Source: Comamonadaceae bacterium
GTDB taxonomy: Bacteria; Pseudomonadota; Gammaproteobacteria; Burkholderiales; Burkholderiaceae_C
DNA: 64,000 bases
NCBI GenBank assembly: GCA_027483665.1
Contig: JAIXUC010000025.1
Location: 1 to 64,000, forward strand
Direction: 5' to 3'
A program made the position numbers and the translations under genes. Shown here one piece after another: positions 18,899 through 28,619 of the stretch; position 1 is the first letter of the stretch; each line of letters starts with the position of its first letter. A model generated the notes under the pieces. The model saw only the letters and a list, made by a program, of their open reading frames with translations. It ran no database searches and was not told the origin of the DNA.

Positions 18899-19036
18899 GG
18901 AATCGTTCTCTTGTGACGGGCTACAGCTCCAAAAAAGCGATGCAGCCGTTGTGGTGGAGGGCGCGGACTGACTCGTTCTGAGCTCAATTCATTCCCTAGC
19001 GCAGCGCCGCATTTTATGCGCAATTACTTGGCGGTT

Positions 19037-19411
19037 CTAGGCCTTCTCTACAAGCAGAGCCAACAGCACATGTCGCCCTTCGTTTGCCAGAACGTTGTAT
19101 GTGCGGCAGGCCGCTGGCGAGTCCATCGTCTCGAAACCAATGCGTTGAACCATCAGTTGGGCATACCAAGCAGGTGGGGGAAAGCGAAGTTTCTGGCCAC
19201 TGCCAAACAACACGATCTCCGGCGCAGCGTAGGCCATCGCTTCGAATGCAGCGGCGTCCAAATGCGCGAAGTCAGTCACGTCCCACGCCCGGACCCCGCC
19301 TTTTGAATCTACAAGGAGGCTATGTTGATAGCGCTCCCCATTGACGGACACCCACCCCGGCCCGTAGGCGCTGATGGCTGGTGCGTCCGATTGGTCTGGT
19401 TGCAACTTCAA
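19037..19411 (-). CDS. Mth938-like (DUF498/DUF598) domain protein
   Basis: A small protein of about 124 residues with the Mth938 fold, related to mitochondrial NDUFAF3. The recognisable parts are ISAYGPGWVSVNGERY, the motif EIVLFGSGQKLRFPP, and ETMDSPAACRTYNVLANEGR. Biochemical role is not established for the bacterial members. The start is uncertain: no ATG is well placed, and the TTG at 19411 (LKLQPDQSDAP) gives the family's usual length. The open frame to 19609 would run into the divergent aminotransferase start. It shares a 163-bp divergent promoter region with alaA. Confidence 0.75.
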   Translation of the reverse strand: MKLQPDQSDAPAISAYGPGWVSVNGERYQHSLLVDSKGGVRAWDVTDFAHLDAAAFEAMAYAAPEIVLFGSGQKLRFPPPAWYAQLMVQRIGFETMDSPAACRTYNVLANEGRHVLLALLVEKA

Positions 19412-19574
19412 GTGTTTTACAAGGTCGTACTTGCTCGTTGTCCGCAGGCACCCGAGAGGGCTGCGAAAGCCGTTCACAAGGTGAGTTATCGGGCTCGGTC
19501 CCCCGGATTTGTCCCGAATGTCTGTGGTCAAATTATAGGATTCGACATGTTGTCGCTTGCCTATTGGAGATCCC

Positions 19575-20801
19575 TTGAAGACGATCCAGAAGTCTGCCAA
19601 GTTGGCCAACGTCTGCTATGACATACGAGGCCCCGTGCTTGATCGTGCGCGGCAGATGGAGGACGAGGGACACAAGATCATCAAGCTCAATATCGGCAAC
19701 CTTGCCGTGTTCGGCTTCGACAGCCCTGAAGAAATTCAGCAGGACATGATTCGTAACCTGCCCAACGCGGCGGCCTACTCTGACAGCAAAGGCATTTTTG
19801 CTGCTCGCAAGGCGGTCATGCACTACACGCAACAGCAGGGCATCAAGGGCGTCACGCTGGACGACATCTATTTGGGCAACGGTGCCAGTGAGCTGATCGT
19901 CATGGCCACCAACGCTCTTTTAAATGACGGAGATGAGCTGTTGCTGCCAGCTCCGGACTACCCGCTGTGGACCGCTGCAGTCAGCTTGAGCGGCGGCACA
20001 CCGGTGCATTACTTGTGCGACGAATCGAAGTCGTGGATGCCCGACATCGATGACATCCGAGCGAAGATAACGCCGCGCACCAAAGGCATCGTCGTCATCA
20101 ATCCCAACAACCCAACTGGCGCCATCTACAGCGACGCTTTGTTGCTAGGTATTGTTGAGATTGCACGAGACAACGGCTTGGTCATTTTTGCTGACGAGGT
20201 CTACGACAAGGTGCTGTACGACGGTGCCAGGCACACCGCCTTGGGTAGCCTGTCGAGCGACGTGCTCACGCTTACTTTCAACTCTTTGTCCAAGAGTTAT
20301 CGCTCTTGCGGTTACCGCGCTGGCTGGCTGGTTGTGTCGGGTGAGAAGCTCGCAGCGCGTGACTACATTGAAGGTCTCAACATGCTCTCGTCCATGCGTC
20401 TTTGTGCGAATGTGCCGGGGCAGTGGGCCATCCAAACCGCTTTGGGTGGCTACCAAAGCATCAATGACTTGGTCGGCGAGGGTGGCCGGCTCAAACGTCA
20501 ACGAGACTTGGCTTACGACCTGATCACAGCGATCCCTGGCGTGACCTGTGTCAAGCCGGCAGCCGCGCTCTACATGTTTCCGAAGCTTGACCCCAGCCTC
20601 TATCCAATCCAAGACGATCAGCGTTTCATTCAGGAGTTACTGCAAGAAACCAAGGTCTTGTTGGTGCAAGGCACTGGTTTTAACTGGCCTACCCCGGACC
20701 ACTTTCGCATCGTGTTTTTGCCCCACGAAGACGATCTCCGAGAGGCGATCCAGCGCATCGCTCAGTTTCTGGCGAAGTACAGGGCGCGCCACCTCAACTG
20801 A
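19575..20801 (+). CDS. alaA: Glutamate-pyruvate (alanine) aminotransferase
   Basis: Fold-type I PLP aminotransferase that makes alanine from pyruvate and glutamate. The 408-residue protein begins KTIQKSAKLANVCYDIRGP and has IIKLNIGNLAVFGF, INPNNPTGAIYS, ADEVYDKVLYDG and the PLP lysine in FNSLSKSYRSCGYRAGW (Lys240). The start is a TTG at 19575 with GGAGA five bases upstream; another TTG 18 bases earlier is in frame but badly spaced from any ribosome-binding site. The gene precedes hom and thrC in the same direction, as in many Burkholderiales. Confidence 0.92.
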   Translation: MKTIQKSAKLANVCYDIRGPVLDRARQMEDEGHKIIKLNIGNLAVFGFDSPEEIQQDMIRNLPNAAAYSDSKGIFAARKAVMHYTQQQGIKGVTLDDIYLGNGASELIVMATNALLNDGDELLLPAPDYPLWTAAVSLSGGTPVHYLCDESKSWMPDIDDIRAKITPRTKGIVVINPNNPTGAIYSDALLLGIVEIARDNGLVIFADEVYDKVLYDGARHTALGSLSSDVLTLTFNSLSKSYRSCGYRAGWLVVSGEKLAARDYIEGLNMLSSMRLCANVPGQWAIQTALGGYQSINDLVGEGGRLKRQRDLAYDLITAIPGVTCVKPAAALYMFPKLDPSLYPIQDDQRFIQELLQETKVLLVQGTGFNWPTPDHFRIVFLPHEDDLREAIQRIAQFLAKYRARHLN

Positions 20802-20922
20802 ACGACTGCGTTGGTGGGTCTGCAAAGTACCCTGGTTGATGGAGCAGATAAGCCTTCGTTGGCCCTTAGCCGCCCCTCGTTTTTGAAGCCTTCATCCCCC
20901 GTTTATTGGATTGGTTTTTTTC

Positions 20923-22260
20923 ATGCCCTCAGCTCAGCTTTCTCCCATCCGTGTCGGCATCTTGGGGTTGGGCACCGTGGGCACTGGCGTGTTCCATGTC
21001 TTGCGACGCAACCAGGCGGAGATCAGCCGACGCGCTGGCCGAGACATCGTGGTGACCATGGTTAGCCGCCGCGATGTGGCCAAAGCTTCTGAAGTGGTTG
21101 CGGGTGAGGCCCAAGTGCTGGCAGACGCCCGTGCCATCGTGGACAGCCCCGACATTGACATCGTGGTCGAGCTGATCGGTGGCACGACGCTAGCCAAGAG
21201 CTTGGTTTTGCAGGCCATTGCGCAGGGAAAACACGTGGTGACGGCTAACAAGGCCTTGTTGGCGGTGCATGGCACCGAGATCTTTGCTGCCGCATCTGCC
21301 CGCGGTGTCGTGGTGGCTTTTGAGGCTGCAGTTGCTGGTGGCATTCCCATCATCAAGGCGCTGCGCGAAGGCCTGACCGCGAACCGCATTCAGTGGATTG
21401 CCGGAATCATCAATGGCACCACCAACTTCATCTTGTCGGAGATGCGCGACAAGGGCTTGGACTTCGATGTTGCCCTGAAAGACGCGCAGCGCCTCGGTTA
21501 TGCGGAGGCTGATCCGAGCTTCGACATCGAGGGCACGGATGCCGCGCACAAAGTGACCATCATGTCGGCCATGGCCTTTGGGGTGCCTGTGCAGTTTGAT
21601 AAGGCCTACATTGAAGGGATCACTTGTTTAAGCGCCACCGATATTCGTTATGCCGAGCAGCTGGGGTACCGAATCAAGCTTCTGGGTATCACCAAACGCA
21701 CCGCCAAAGGCATCGAGTTGCGGGTTCACCCAAGTCTGGTGCCGGCTAAGCGCTTGATCGCCAATGTGGAGGGCGCAATGAACGCGGTGCTCGTACAAGC
21801 CGACGCAGTGGGTACCACCCTTTACTACGGCAAGGGTGCCGGGAGCGAGCCCACGGCCAGCGCGGTCATTGCTGATCTGGTGGATATCACCAGGCTGCAC
21901 GGGGCAAGCCCCGCGCAGCGCGTGCCGCACCTGGGTTTTCAGCCGCACACCATGGACCAAGCCATGACCGACTTGCCTGTCCTGCCCATGAGCGAGGTGC
22001 TGACCAGCTATTACCTGCGCTTGCGGGTGTCGGACGAAGCGGGTGTGTTGGCCAAGGTCACGGGCATCTTGGCTGGTAACGGCATCAGCATCGACGCTGT
22101 GCTTCAGCGAGAAGCCGACGAAGGCGCCAATCAGACTGATCTCATCATCTTGACGCATGACTGCCAAGAGCTTTTGATGAACGAAACAATTGCACAGTTG
22201 CAGGGCTTGGTGACAGTGCTGGCGCCCATCGTGCGAATTCGTAAAGAGGAGCTGGCGTGA
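20923..22260 (+). CDS. hom: Homoserine dehydrogenase
   Basis: NAD(P)H-dependent enzyme reducing aspartate semialdehyde to homoserine, the branch point to threonine and methionine. The 445-residue protein has Rossmann GILGLGTVGTG at residues 12-22, the catalytic-domain blocks TANKALLAVHG and GIINGTTNFILSEM, and a C-terminal ACT domain (YYLRLRVSDEAGVLAKVTGI) that normally binds threonine for feedback control. The ATG at 20923 was chosen; a TTG four codons upstream is possible. thrC follows after 37 bases. Confidence 0.96.
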   Translation: MPSAQLSPIRVGILGLGTVGTGVFHVLRRNQAEISRRAGRDIVVTMVSRRDVAKASEVVAGEAQVLADARAIVDSPDIDIVVELIGGTTLAKSLVLQAIAQGKHVVTANKALLAVHGTEIFAAASARGVVVAFEAAVAGGIPIIKALREGLTANRIQWIAGIINGTTNFILSEMRDKGLDFDVALKDAQRLGYAEADPSFDIEGTDAAHKVTIMSAMAFGVPVQFDKAYIEGITCLSATDIRYAEQLGYRIKLLGITKRTAKGIELRVHPSLVPAKRLIANVEGAMNAVLVQADAVGTTLYYGKGAGSEPTASAVIADLVDITRLHGASPAQRVPHLGFQPHTMDQAMTDLPVLPMSEVLTSYYLRLRVSDEAGVLAKVTGILAGNGISIDAVLQREADEGANQTDLIILTHDCQELLMNETIAQLQGLVTVLAPIVRIRKEELA

Positions 22261-22297
22261 TGCGCGTTTCGCCGTTTGAAACTTGGAAGGCCTTGCT

Positions 22298-23719
22298 GTG
22301 TTGTATGTAAGTACCAGGGGTGATCGGCAGGAGCGGCGCTTCTGCGAAATCTTGCTGGAAGGTTTGGCCCTCGACGGCGGTCTGTACTTGCCCACGCACT
22401 ACCCGCAAGTCAGCGTCGCCATGCTGCACGCATGGCGGGGCTTGTCTTATGCGGACCTGGCGTACGAGGTTTTGTCGCTCTACATCGACGACATTCCTGC
22501 TGAGGACTTGCGTCTTTTGTGCAGAAGGACCTACACACAAGCAGCATTTGGCACGCCCCAGATCGCTCCTGTGCGAGCCGCGGGGGAGGGTCTGTACATC
22601 CAAGCGCTGTCGAACGGCCCGACTTTGGCTTTCAAAGACATGGCCATGCAGCTGCTGGGCAACCTGTTCGAGTACGAGCTGGCTCGACGTGGGCAAGAGC
22701 TCAATATCTTGGGCGCCACCTCTGGTGACACGGGCAGCGCAGCTGAATATGCGATGCGTGGCAAGCAAGGCATTCAGGTCTTCATGACCAGCCCGCACGG
22801 CCGCATGAGTCCCTTTCAGCAGGCACAGATGTTCAGTCTTCAAGACGCCAACATCCACAACATTGCCATCGAAGGCGTTTTCGATGACTGCCAAGACATC
22901 GTGAAGGCAGTCTCCTCTGACCTGGCTTTCAAAAAGGCTTACCGCATCGGCACCGTGAACTCCATCAACTGGGCGCGGTTGCTTGCGCAGGTGGTGTATT
23001 ACTTTGCGGGCTACCTGCAGGTCAGGCCTGGCATCGATGGGCCTGTGAGCTTTGCTGTGCCCTCTGGCAACTTTGGCAACGTTTGCGCAGGCCACGTGGC
23101 CCGCATGATGGGCCTGCCCATCGACCAACTGATGGTGGCCACCAATGAAAACGATGTGCTGGACGAATTTTTCCGAACCGGTATCTATCGCGTTCGGACC
23201 AGCGCCGACACCCACGAGACCTCCAGCCCTTCCATGGATATCTCCAAAGCGAGTAATTTCGAGCGCTTTGTTTTTGACTTACTAGACCGAGAAGGGGCCC
23301 GCGTTCGTGATTTGTTCACTAGCGGTTTGGCGCTCGATGGCCAGTTCGATCTTTCCCACGACAGTCGCTTTCCGGATGCCCACAGCCGCTTCGGATTTGT
23401 AAGTGGCCGCAGCACGCACGCCGACAGAGTTGCCACCATCCGAAGCGTTTATTCGGACCATCACCAAGTCATCGATCCACACACGGCTGACGCCTTCAAA
23501 GTGGCCAAGGCATGCAGGCGTACAGATGTGCCCGTCGTGGTGCTGGAGACTGCGCTGCCCATCAAGTTCGCCGGCACCATCGTGGAAGCCCTGGGCGTTG
23601 AGCCGCAGCGTCCAGCAGGGTTTGAAGGCATCGAGGCACTGCCGCGCCGGGTGCAGGTCATGGCCCCTGATGCGGCCTTGGTGAAGGCCTTGATCAGGCA
23701 ACACGCCAAGGCAGCATGA
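22298..23719 (+). CDS. thrC: Threonine synthase
   Basis: PLP enzyme converting O-phosphohomoserine to threonine. The 473-residue protein begins (V/M)LYVSTRGDRQERRFCEILL and carries the PLP lysine in LAFKDMAMQLLGNL (Lys113), followed by ILGATSGDTGSAAEYAM. Length fits the long bacterial class. The start is GTG at 22298, eight bases after a GGAAGG site; a TTG immediately after it is the alternative. The stop overlaps the moeA ATG (ATGA), so translation is probably coupled. Confidence 0.95.
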   Translation: MLYVSTRGDRQERRFCEILLEGLALDGGLYLPTHYPQVSVAMLHAWRGLSYADLAYEVLSLYIDDIPAEDLRLLCRRTYTQAAFGTPQIAPVRAAGEGLYIQALSNGPTLAFKDMAMQLLGNLFEYELARRGQELNILGATSGDTGSAAEYAMRGKQGIQVFMTSPHGRMSPFQQAQMFSLQDANIHNIAIEGVFDDCQDIVKAVSSDLAFKKAYRIGTVNSINWARLLAQVVYYFAGYLQVRPGIDGPVSFAVPSGNFGNVCAGHVARMMGLPIDQLMVATNENDVLDEFFRTGIYRVRTSADTHETSSPSMDISKASNFERFVFDLLDREGARVRDLFTSGLALDGQFDLSHDSRFPDAHSRFGFVSGRSTHADRVATIRSVYSDHHQVIDPHTADAFKVAKACRRTDVPVVVLETALPIKFAGTIVEALGVEPQRPAGFEGIEALPRRVQVMAPDAALVKALIRQHAKAA

Positions 23720-24969
23720 ACGCCGCAGCGCAGCTTCCCCCGCGGCACAGCTCGCCAGCGCTGATGAGCCTGGATGAGGCGCTGGCGTTGATCCTGGATG
23801 GGCGTGAGCCTTTGTTGCCAGTCGAGTCGGTACCGACGCTGGATGCCGACGGTCGCGTGCTGCGCGAAGACGTGGTTTCGTCCTTGGCCGTTCCTGCGCT
23901 CGACAACAGCGCAATGGATGGCTATGCGGTGCGTTGTGCCGAGCTTGGCACCGATGGTGCGTCAGTGCCCATCAGTCAAAGAATTGCGGCGGGTCAGGTT
24001 CCGCTGCCACTGCAGCCTGGCACAGTGGCCCGGATTTTTACGGGTGCGGCCATCCCTGCGGGTGCAGACGCGGTACTCATGCAGGAAGATGCCGAGGTGG
24101 TCGAAGGCCAGCGAATGCGTTGTCTGCGTTTGCCAGCGCTGGGCCAGTCTATTCGCCGCGTTGGTGAAGACGTCGCCCTGGGCAGTGCCGTGTTGCGCAA
24201 AGGCCGCAGGCTCGGCGCAGCAGACTTGGGCTTGGCTGCCAGTGTCGGGCAAGCCCGGCTCACGGTCGGGTGCCGACCGCGTGTGGCCTTACTGTCAACC
24301 GGCGACGAGTTGGTGATGCCGGGCGAGGTTGCGCCACAAGACATGCCCGCAGGCAGTATTTACAACTCCAACCGTTTCTTCTTGCGGGCCTTGTTGCAGC
24401 GCTTGGGCTGCGCGGTGACCGACCTCGGTGCTGTCCCCGACCGGTTCGATGCCACCGTCTCCGCACTTCGCGATGCGGCGCAGTCGCACCATCTCATCCT
24501 GAGCAGCGGCGGCGTTTCTGTCGGAGAGGAAGACCATGTGAAGGCCGCCGTTCAGTCCCTGGGCGAGCTGAACCTTTGGCAGGTCGCCATCAAGCCCGGC
24601 AAGCCTTTCGCTTTTGGGCGGGTGGGGCCAACCCGCTTCATGGGCCTGCCCGGTAACCCCGTGTCGAGCTGGGTCACGGCTTTGGCTTTGGTGCGCCCTT
24701 GGCTGCTGCGGATGCAGGGTGTGTCTGAGCCCTTGCCAACGCCACAGTGGACCACCGCTGCTTTCGATTGGCCTCGACCCGACCGCAGGCGAGAGTTTTT
24801 GCGCGTGCGCCGCCAGGCGGATGGGCGTCTCGCTCTCTATCCGAAGCAGGGCTCAGGTGTGCTGACCTCGGTGGTTTGGTCCGACGGCCTCGTGGACAAC
24901 CCGCCCGGACAGGCCATCGCTGCTGGCGACATGGTTCGCTATCTCAGCCTCAACGAACTGTTGGCTTGA
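23716..24969 (+). CDS. moeA: Molybdopterin molybdenumtransferase
   Basis: Inserts molybdate into adenylated molybdopterin to give molybdenum cofactor. The 417-residue protein shows PALDNSAMDGYAVR, RIFTGAAIPAGADAVLMQED, VALLSTGDELV and SSGGVSVGEEDHVK, then FMGLPGNPVSSWVTALALVRP, all standard for MoeA domains I-IV. It overlaps thrC by four bases and is followed two bases later by moaD. The fusion of threonine and molybdopterin genes into one transcription unit may place cofactor synthesis under amino-acid operon control; that is an inference. Confidence 0.96.
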   Translation: MNAAAQLPPRHSSPALMSLDEALALILDGREPLLPVESVPTLDADGRVLREDVVSSLAVPALDNSAMDGYAVRCAELGTDGASVPISQRIAAGQVPLPLQPGTVARIFTGAAIPAGADAVLMQEDAEVVEGQRMRCLRLPALGQSIRRVGEDVALGSAVLRKGRRLGAADLGLAASVGQARLTVGCRPRVALLSTGDELVMPGEVAPQDMPAGSIYNSNRFFLRALLQRLGCAVTDLGAVPDRFDATVSALRDAAQSHHLILSSGGVSVGEEDHVKAAVQSLGELNLWQVAIKPGKPFAFGRVGPTRFMGLPGNPVSSWVTALALVRPWLLRMQGVSEPLPTPQWTTAAFDWPRPDRRREFLRVRRQADGRLALYPKQGSGVLTSVVWSDGLVDNPPGQAIAAGDMVRYLSLNELLA

Positions 24970-24971
24970 AC

Positions 24972-25226
24972 ATGCCCACCATCCGGTTGCTGTACTTTGC
25001 CTCCATCCGCGAGTCGGTGGGCGTTGCCCAGGAATCGTGGTCGGGCCAAGCCAACGTGGTGGGTGAGTTGCGTGCGCAGTTGGTAGCGCGTGGTGGTGTC
25101 TGGGCTGCTGCGCTGGGACCAGAGCGAGCGGTACGCTGCGCTCGCAATCAAGTGTTGTGTGATGAATCCATGGCACTTGCAGATGGCGACGAGGTCGCTT
25201 TTTTTCCTCCTGTGACTGGCGGTTGA
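24972..25226 (+). CDS. moaD: Molybdopterin synthase sulfur-carrier subunit MoaD
   Basis: An 84-residue ubiquitin-like sulfur carrier. It starts MPTIRLLYFASIRE and ends in the required Gly-Gly (FFPPVTGG), whose terminal carboxylate becomes the thiocarboxylate donor for molybdopterin. It lies two bases after moeA and 15 bases before moaE, forming a tight unit. Confidence 0.95.
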   Translation: MPTIRLLYFASIRESVGVAQESWSGQANVVGELRAQLVARGGVWAAALGPERAVRCARNQVLCDESMALADGDEVAFFPPVTGG

Positions 25227-25241
25227 GCCGCGAATCCCTGC

Positions 25242-25718
25242 ATGCAGCGTGTATCCATCCAGTCTGCAGACTTTGACCTCAGCACTGAGCTGGCGCGCCT
25301 GCGCTCGGCGGATGCCGGTACCGGCGCTTTGTGCGCCTTCGTGGGCACCGTGCGTGACAACGTTGGCGATGGCCAGAGTTCAGTTAGCGCTTTGGAACTG
25401 CAGCATTACCCGGGGATGACCGAGTCGGCCATCGAAGCCATGGTCGAAGAAGCCATCAGGCGCTTCGAAATTCGTGGCGTGCGGATCATTCACCGGATTG
25501 GTCTGCTGCAAGCGCAAGAGCAGATCGTGCTGGTGCTGGTGGCAGCAGCCCATCGTCAGCAAAGTTTTCAAGCCTGTGAGTTCCTCATGGACTACCTCAA
25601 AACCCAAGCGCCTTTTTGGAAAAAGGAACACACGCCGCAGGGAGCGCATTGGGTTCACGCCAGAGCCAGTGACGACGCCGCGCTGGCACGCTGGGGAGTT
25701 GCTTCCCGCAACGCCTGA
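25242..25718 (+). CDS. moaE: Molybdopterin synthase catalytic subunit MoaE
   Basis: A 158-residue catalytic subunit that transfers sulfur from MoaD to precursor Z. Motifs are GALCAFVGTVRDN, LELQHYPGMTE, HRIGLL near the substrate site and FWKKEHTPQGAHWVHA, which carries the active-site lysines. It ends the alaA/hom/thrC/moe run; the clpB heat-shock promoter begins about 80 bases later. Confidence 0.95.
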   Translation: MQRVSIQSADFDLSTELARLRSADAGTGALCAFVGTVRDNVGDGQSSVSALELQHYPGMTESAIEAMVEEAIRRFEIRGVRIIHRIGLLQAQEQIVLVLVAAAHRQQSFQACEFLMDYLKTQAPFWKKEHTPQGAHWVHARASDDAALARWGVASRNA

Positions 25719-25795
25719 GGAGTGGAAGGCCGGCCCTTTTGGCGGCAAGGCCGCTCGGTTCGCCACCAACGTCCATGCAAACTCACCACGACCCG

Positions 25796-25824
25796 CTTGA
25801 AAAATGGCTGGTCCAGCCCCATTG
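25796..25824 (+). promoter_or_regulatory. Sigma-32 type heat-shock promoter of clpB
   Basis: CTTGAAA at 25796-25802 and CCCCATTG at 25817-25824 are separated by 14 bases. This is a near-perfect match to the proteobacterial RpoH consensus (CTTGAAA, 13-17 bases, CCCCATnT). Transcription would start around 25830-25835, leaving a short leader before the clpB ATG at 25855. Confidence 0.88.
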
Positions 25825-25854
25825 TCTGAGGCATACGACATCAAGGGGAAGCTC

Positions 25855-28470
25855 ATGCGCAGCGACAAGTTGACCACCAAATTCCAGGAAGCTTTGGCCG
25901 ACGCGCAAAGCTTGGCTTTAGGTCAAGATCACGCCTACATTGAACCCGTTCACCTGGTGGCGAGCCTGACTCGCCAGGCCGATGGCCCCAAGGCTCTGTT
26001 GGCGCGCGCTGGGGTGAATGTGGCGGGTTTGCAGTCGGCAGCCGACGCAGCGGTCAAGCGCTTGCCTCAGGTGCAGGGGCAAGAGCAGGTTCAGGTGGGC
26101 AGGGAATTGGCGCAGTTGCTTCAAGCAACCGAAAAAGAGGCCATCAAGCGGGGCGACCAGTTCATTGCCAGCGAGCTTTTCCTGCTCGCGCTGTGTGACG
26201 TCAAGCCCGATGCGATGGGCGGCCTTGGCAAGTTGGTTCAAGACAATGGACTGACCCGCAAGTCCCTCGAGTCGGCGATCGAGGCGGTGCGCGGCGGTCA
26301 GTCCGTCAACTCGGCTGATGCCGAAGGGCAGCGCGAGGCACTCAAGAAGTACTGCGTGGATCTGACCGAGCGCGCCCGACTAGGCAAGCTAGACCCGGTC
26401 ATCGGGCGTGACGACGAGATTCGGCGCGCCATTCAGGTGCTACAGCGACGCACGAAAAACAATCCGGTCTTGATTGGCGAGCCGGGCGTCGGCAAAACCG
26501 CCATCGTCGAGGGACTGGCGCAGCGCATCGTCGCAGGTGAAGTGCCCGATTCGCTCAAGGGCAAACGCGTGCTCAGCCTGGACATGGCCGCGCTGCTGGC
26601 GGGTGCCAAATACCGTGGCGAGTTTGAAGAGCGCCTGAAGACCGTGCTCAGCGAACTCGCCAAAGACGAAGGCCAGACCATCGTGTTCATCGATGAGTTG
26701 CACACCATGGTGGGTGCGGGCAAGGCTGAAGGTGCGATGGATGCCGGCAACATGCTCAAGCCAGCACTCGCGCGCGGAGAGCTGCATTGCGTGGGTGCCA
26801 CCACGCTGGACGAGTACCGCAAATACATCGAAAAGGACGCGGCTCTTGAGCGGCGCTTTCAGAAAATCATCGTGGGAGAGCCGACCGTAGAGGCCACCAT
26901 CGCCATCTTGCGCGGCCTGAAAGAGCGCTACCAGGTGCACCACGGCGTGGACATCACAGACCCGGCCATCGTGGCTGCTGCTGAGCTAAGCCACCGCTAC
27001 ATCAGCGATCGTTTCTTGCCAGACAAGGCGATCGACTTGATCGACGAGGCCGCCTCCAAGATCAAGATCGAGCTGGATTCCAAGCCCGAAGTCATGGACA
27101 GGTTGGACCGTCGTCTGATCCAGCTCCAGATCGAGCGCGAAGCCGTCAAGAAAGAGAAAGACGAAGCCTCGCTCAAGCGCTTCGTGCTGATCAACGAAGA
27201 GATCAACAATCTGCAAAAGGAGATTGCTGACCTTGACGAAATCTGGAAGGCAGAAAAGGCGACTGCACAGGGCAGCGCCCAGGTGCGTGAAGAGATCGAC
27301 AAGTTGCGCACCCAGATCGAGAGCTTGACTCGCAAGGGCGACTTGGCCAAGGTGGCAGAGCTGCAATATGGCAGGCTGCCCGAACTGCAAAAGCGCCTCA
27401 AGGAAGCCCAGGACAAAGAAGCCGGCAAGGCGGCACAGGGCGTTGCCAACCGGCTTTTGCGCACCCAGGTGGGCGCCGAGGAGATTGCAGAAGTGGTGAG
27501 CCGCGCCACCGGCATCCCGGTCACCAAGATGATGCAGGGCGAACGCGACAAGCTGCTGAGCATGGAAGACAGACTGCACGAGCGCGTGGTGGGTCAAGAC
27601 GAGGCCATCTTGGCTGTGGCGAACGCCATTCGCCGGTCTCGATCTGGCTTGTCCAACCCCGATCGACCCACAGGCTCTTTCCTTTTTTTGGGTCCGACAG
27701 GCGTGGGCAAGACCGAACTGTGCAAGGCCCTTGCCTCTTTCCTCTTCGATAGTGAAGACCACCTGATTCGCATCGACATGAGCGAGTTCATGGAGAAGCA
27801 CTCGGTGAGCCGGCTCATCGGTGCGCCTCCAGGCTATGTGGGCTATGACGAAGGTGGCCACCTGACCGAGGCAGTGCGCCGCAAACCGTACAGCGTGATC
27901 TTGTTGGACGAGGTGGAGAAGGCGCACCCTGACGTGTTCAACGTCTTGCTTCAGGTCCTGGATGAAGGACGACTCACCGACGGTCAAGGCCGTACCGTTG
28001 ACTTCAAAAATACAGTCATCGTGATGACCAGCAACATCGGATCGCCACTCATCCAAAGCATGGTGGGCGCGGACGTCGAAGACATCAAGGAAGCCGTTTG
28101 GAGCGAGCTGAAGAACCACTTTCGTCCGGAATTCCTGAATCGAATCGATGAAACCGTCGTCTTTCACGGGCTCGATGCGCGCCACATCGAAGCCATCGCC
28201 GGTATCCAGTTGCAGGTTCTAGCCGACCGGCTTGCACGCATGGACCTCTCCATCGATGTGTCGCCAGCGGCTGTGGCCGAGTTGGCGAAGGTCGGTTTCG
28301 ACCCCTTGTATGGGGCCAGACCGCTCAAAAGGGCGATCCAGCGTCGCATCGAAAACCCTCTTGCCAAGCTCATTTTGGAAGGACGTTTTCCCCCAAAGAG
28401 CGTGATTCCTGTCGATGTAAACCCCGTGCTGGAGCCCGGGGTATTTCACTTCGACCGCTTGGTGCACTGA
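25855..28470 (+). CDS. clpB: ATP-dependent disaggregase ClpB
   Basis: Hexameric Hsp100 chaperone that pulls proteins out of aggregates with DnaK. The 871-residue protein has the N-terminal substrate domain, first AAA+ module (Walker A GEPGVGKT at 208-215), a full coiled-coil middle domain at about 400-530, and second AAA+ module (GPTGVGKT at 613-620, arginine-rich C-terminal part). The start [14 protein letters not shown] is preceded by AAGGGGA; the open frame continues 17 codons upstream into the promoter. No ClpP-binding loop (IGF/L) was noticed, consistent with ClpB rather than ClpA. Confidence 0.97.
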   Translation: MRSDKLTTKFQEALADAQSLALGQDHAYIEPVHLVASLTRQADGPKALLARAGVNVAGLQSAADAAVKRLPQVQGQEQVQVGRELAQLLQATEKEAIKRGDQFIASELFLLALCDVKPDAMGGLGKLVQDNGLTRKSLESAIEAVRGGQSVNSADAEGQREALKKYCVDLTERARLGKLDPVIGRDDEIRRAIQVLQRRTKNNPVLIGEPGVGKTAIVEGLAQRIVAGEVPDSLKGKRVLSLDMAALLAGAKYRGEFEERLKTVLSELAKDEGQTIVFIDELHTMVGAGKAEGAMDAGNMLKPALARGELHCVGATTLDEYRKYIEKDAALERRFQKIIVGEPTVEATIAILRGLKERYQVHHGVDITDPAIVAAAELSHRYISDRFLPDKAIDLIDEAASKIKIELDSKPEVMDRLDRRLIQLQIEREAVKKEKDEASLKRFVLINEEINNLQKEIADLDEIWKAEKATAQGSAQVREEIDKLRTQIESLTRKGDLAKVAELQYGRLPELQKRLKEAQDKEAGKAAQGVANRLLRTQVGAEEIAEVVSRATGIPVTKMMQGERDKLLSMEDRLHERVVGQDEAILAVANAIRRSRSGLSNPDRPTGSFLFLGPTGVGKTELCKALASFLFDSEDHLIRIDMSEFMEKHSVSRLIGAPPGYVGYDEGGHLTEAVRRKPYSVILLDEVEKAHPDVFNVLLQVLDEGRLTDGQGRTVDFKNTVIVMTSNIGSPLIQSMVGADVEDIKEAVWSELKNHFRPEFLNRIDETVVFHGLDARHIEAIAGIQLQVLADRLARMDLSIDVSPAAVAELAKVGFDPLYGARPLKRAIQRRIENPLAKLILEGRFPPKSVIPVDVNPVLEPGVFHFDRLVH

Positions 28471-28619
28471 TAGAAACTGTTCCTGGGGCCCTGGCGGGAA
28501 CATCTGTTGACAAAATTCGAGGCCTCGCTCGTGAAGACGTTCACGGCCCCTGCGTGTGCAACCTTCCATAATGCTTGACTGTTTAGTCTTCACCCTAAGC
28601 GATTGCCTGTCATCAACCG

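Noticed and set aside
26986-28185. A 399-codon minus-strand frame inside clpB
   Set aside because: It lies opposite the coiled coil and second AAA+ domain of an intact clpB.
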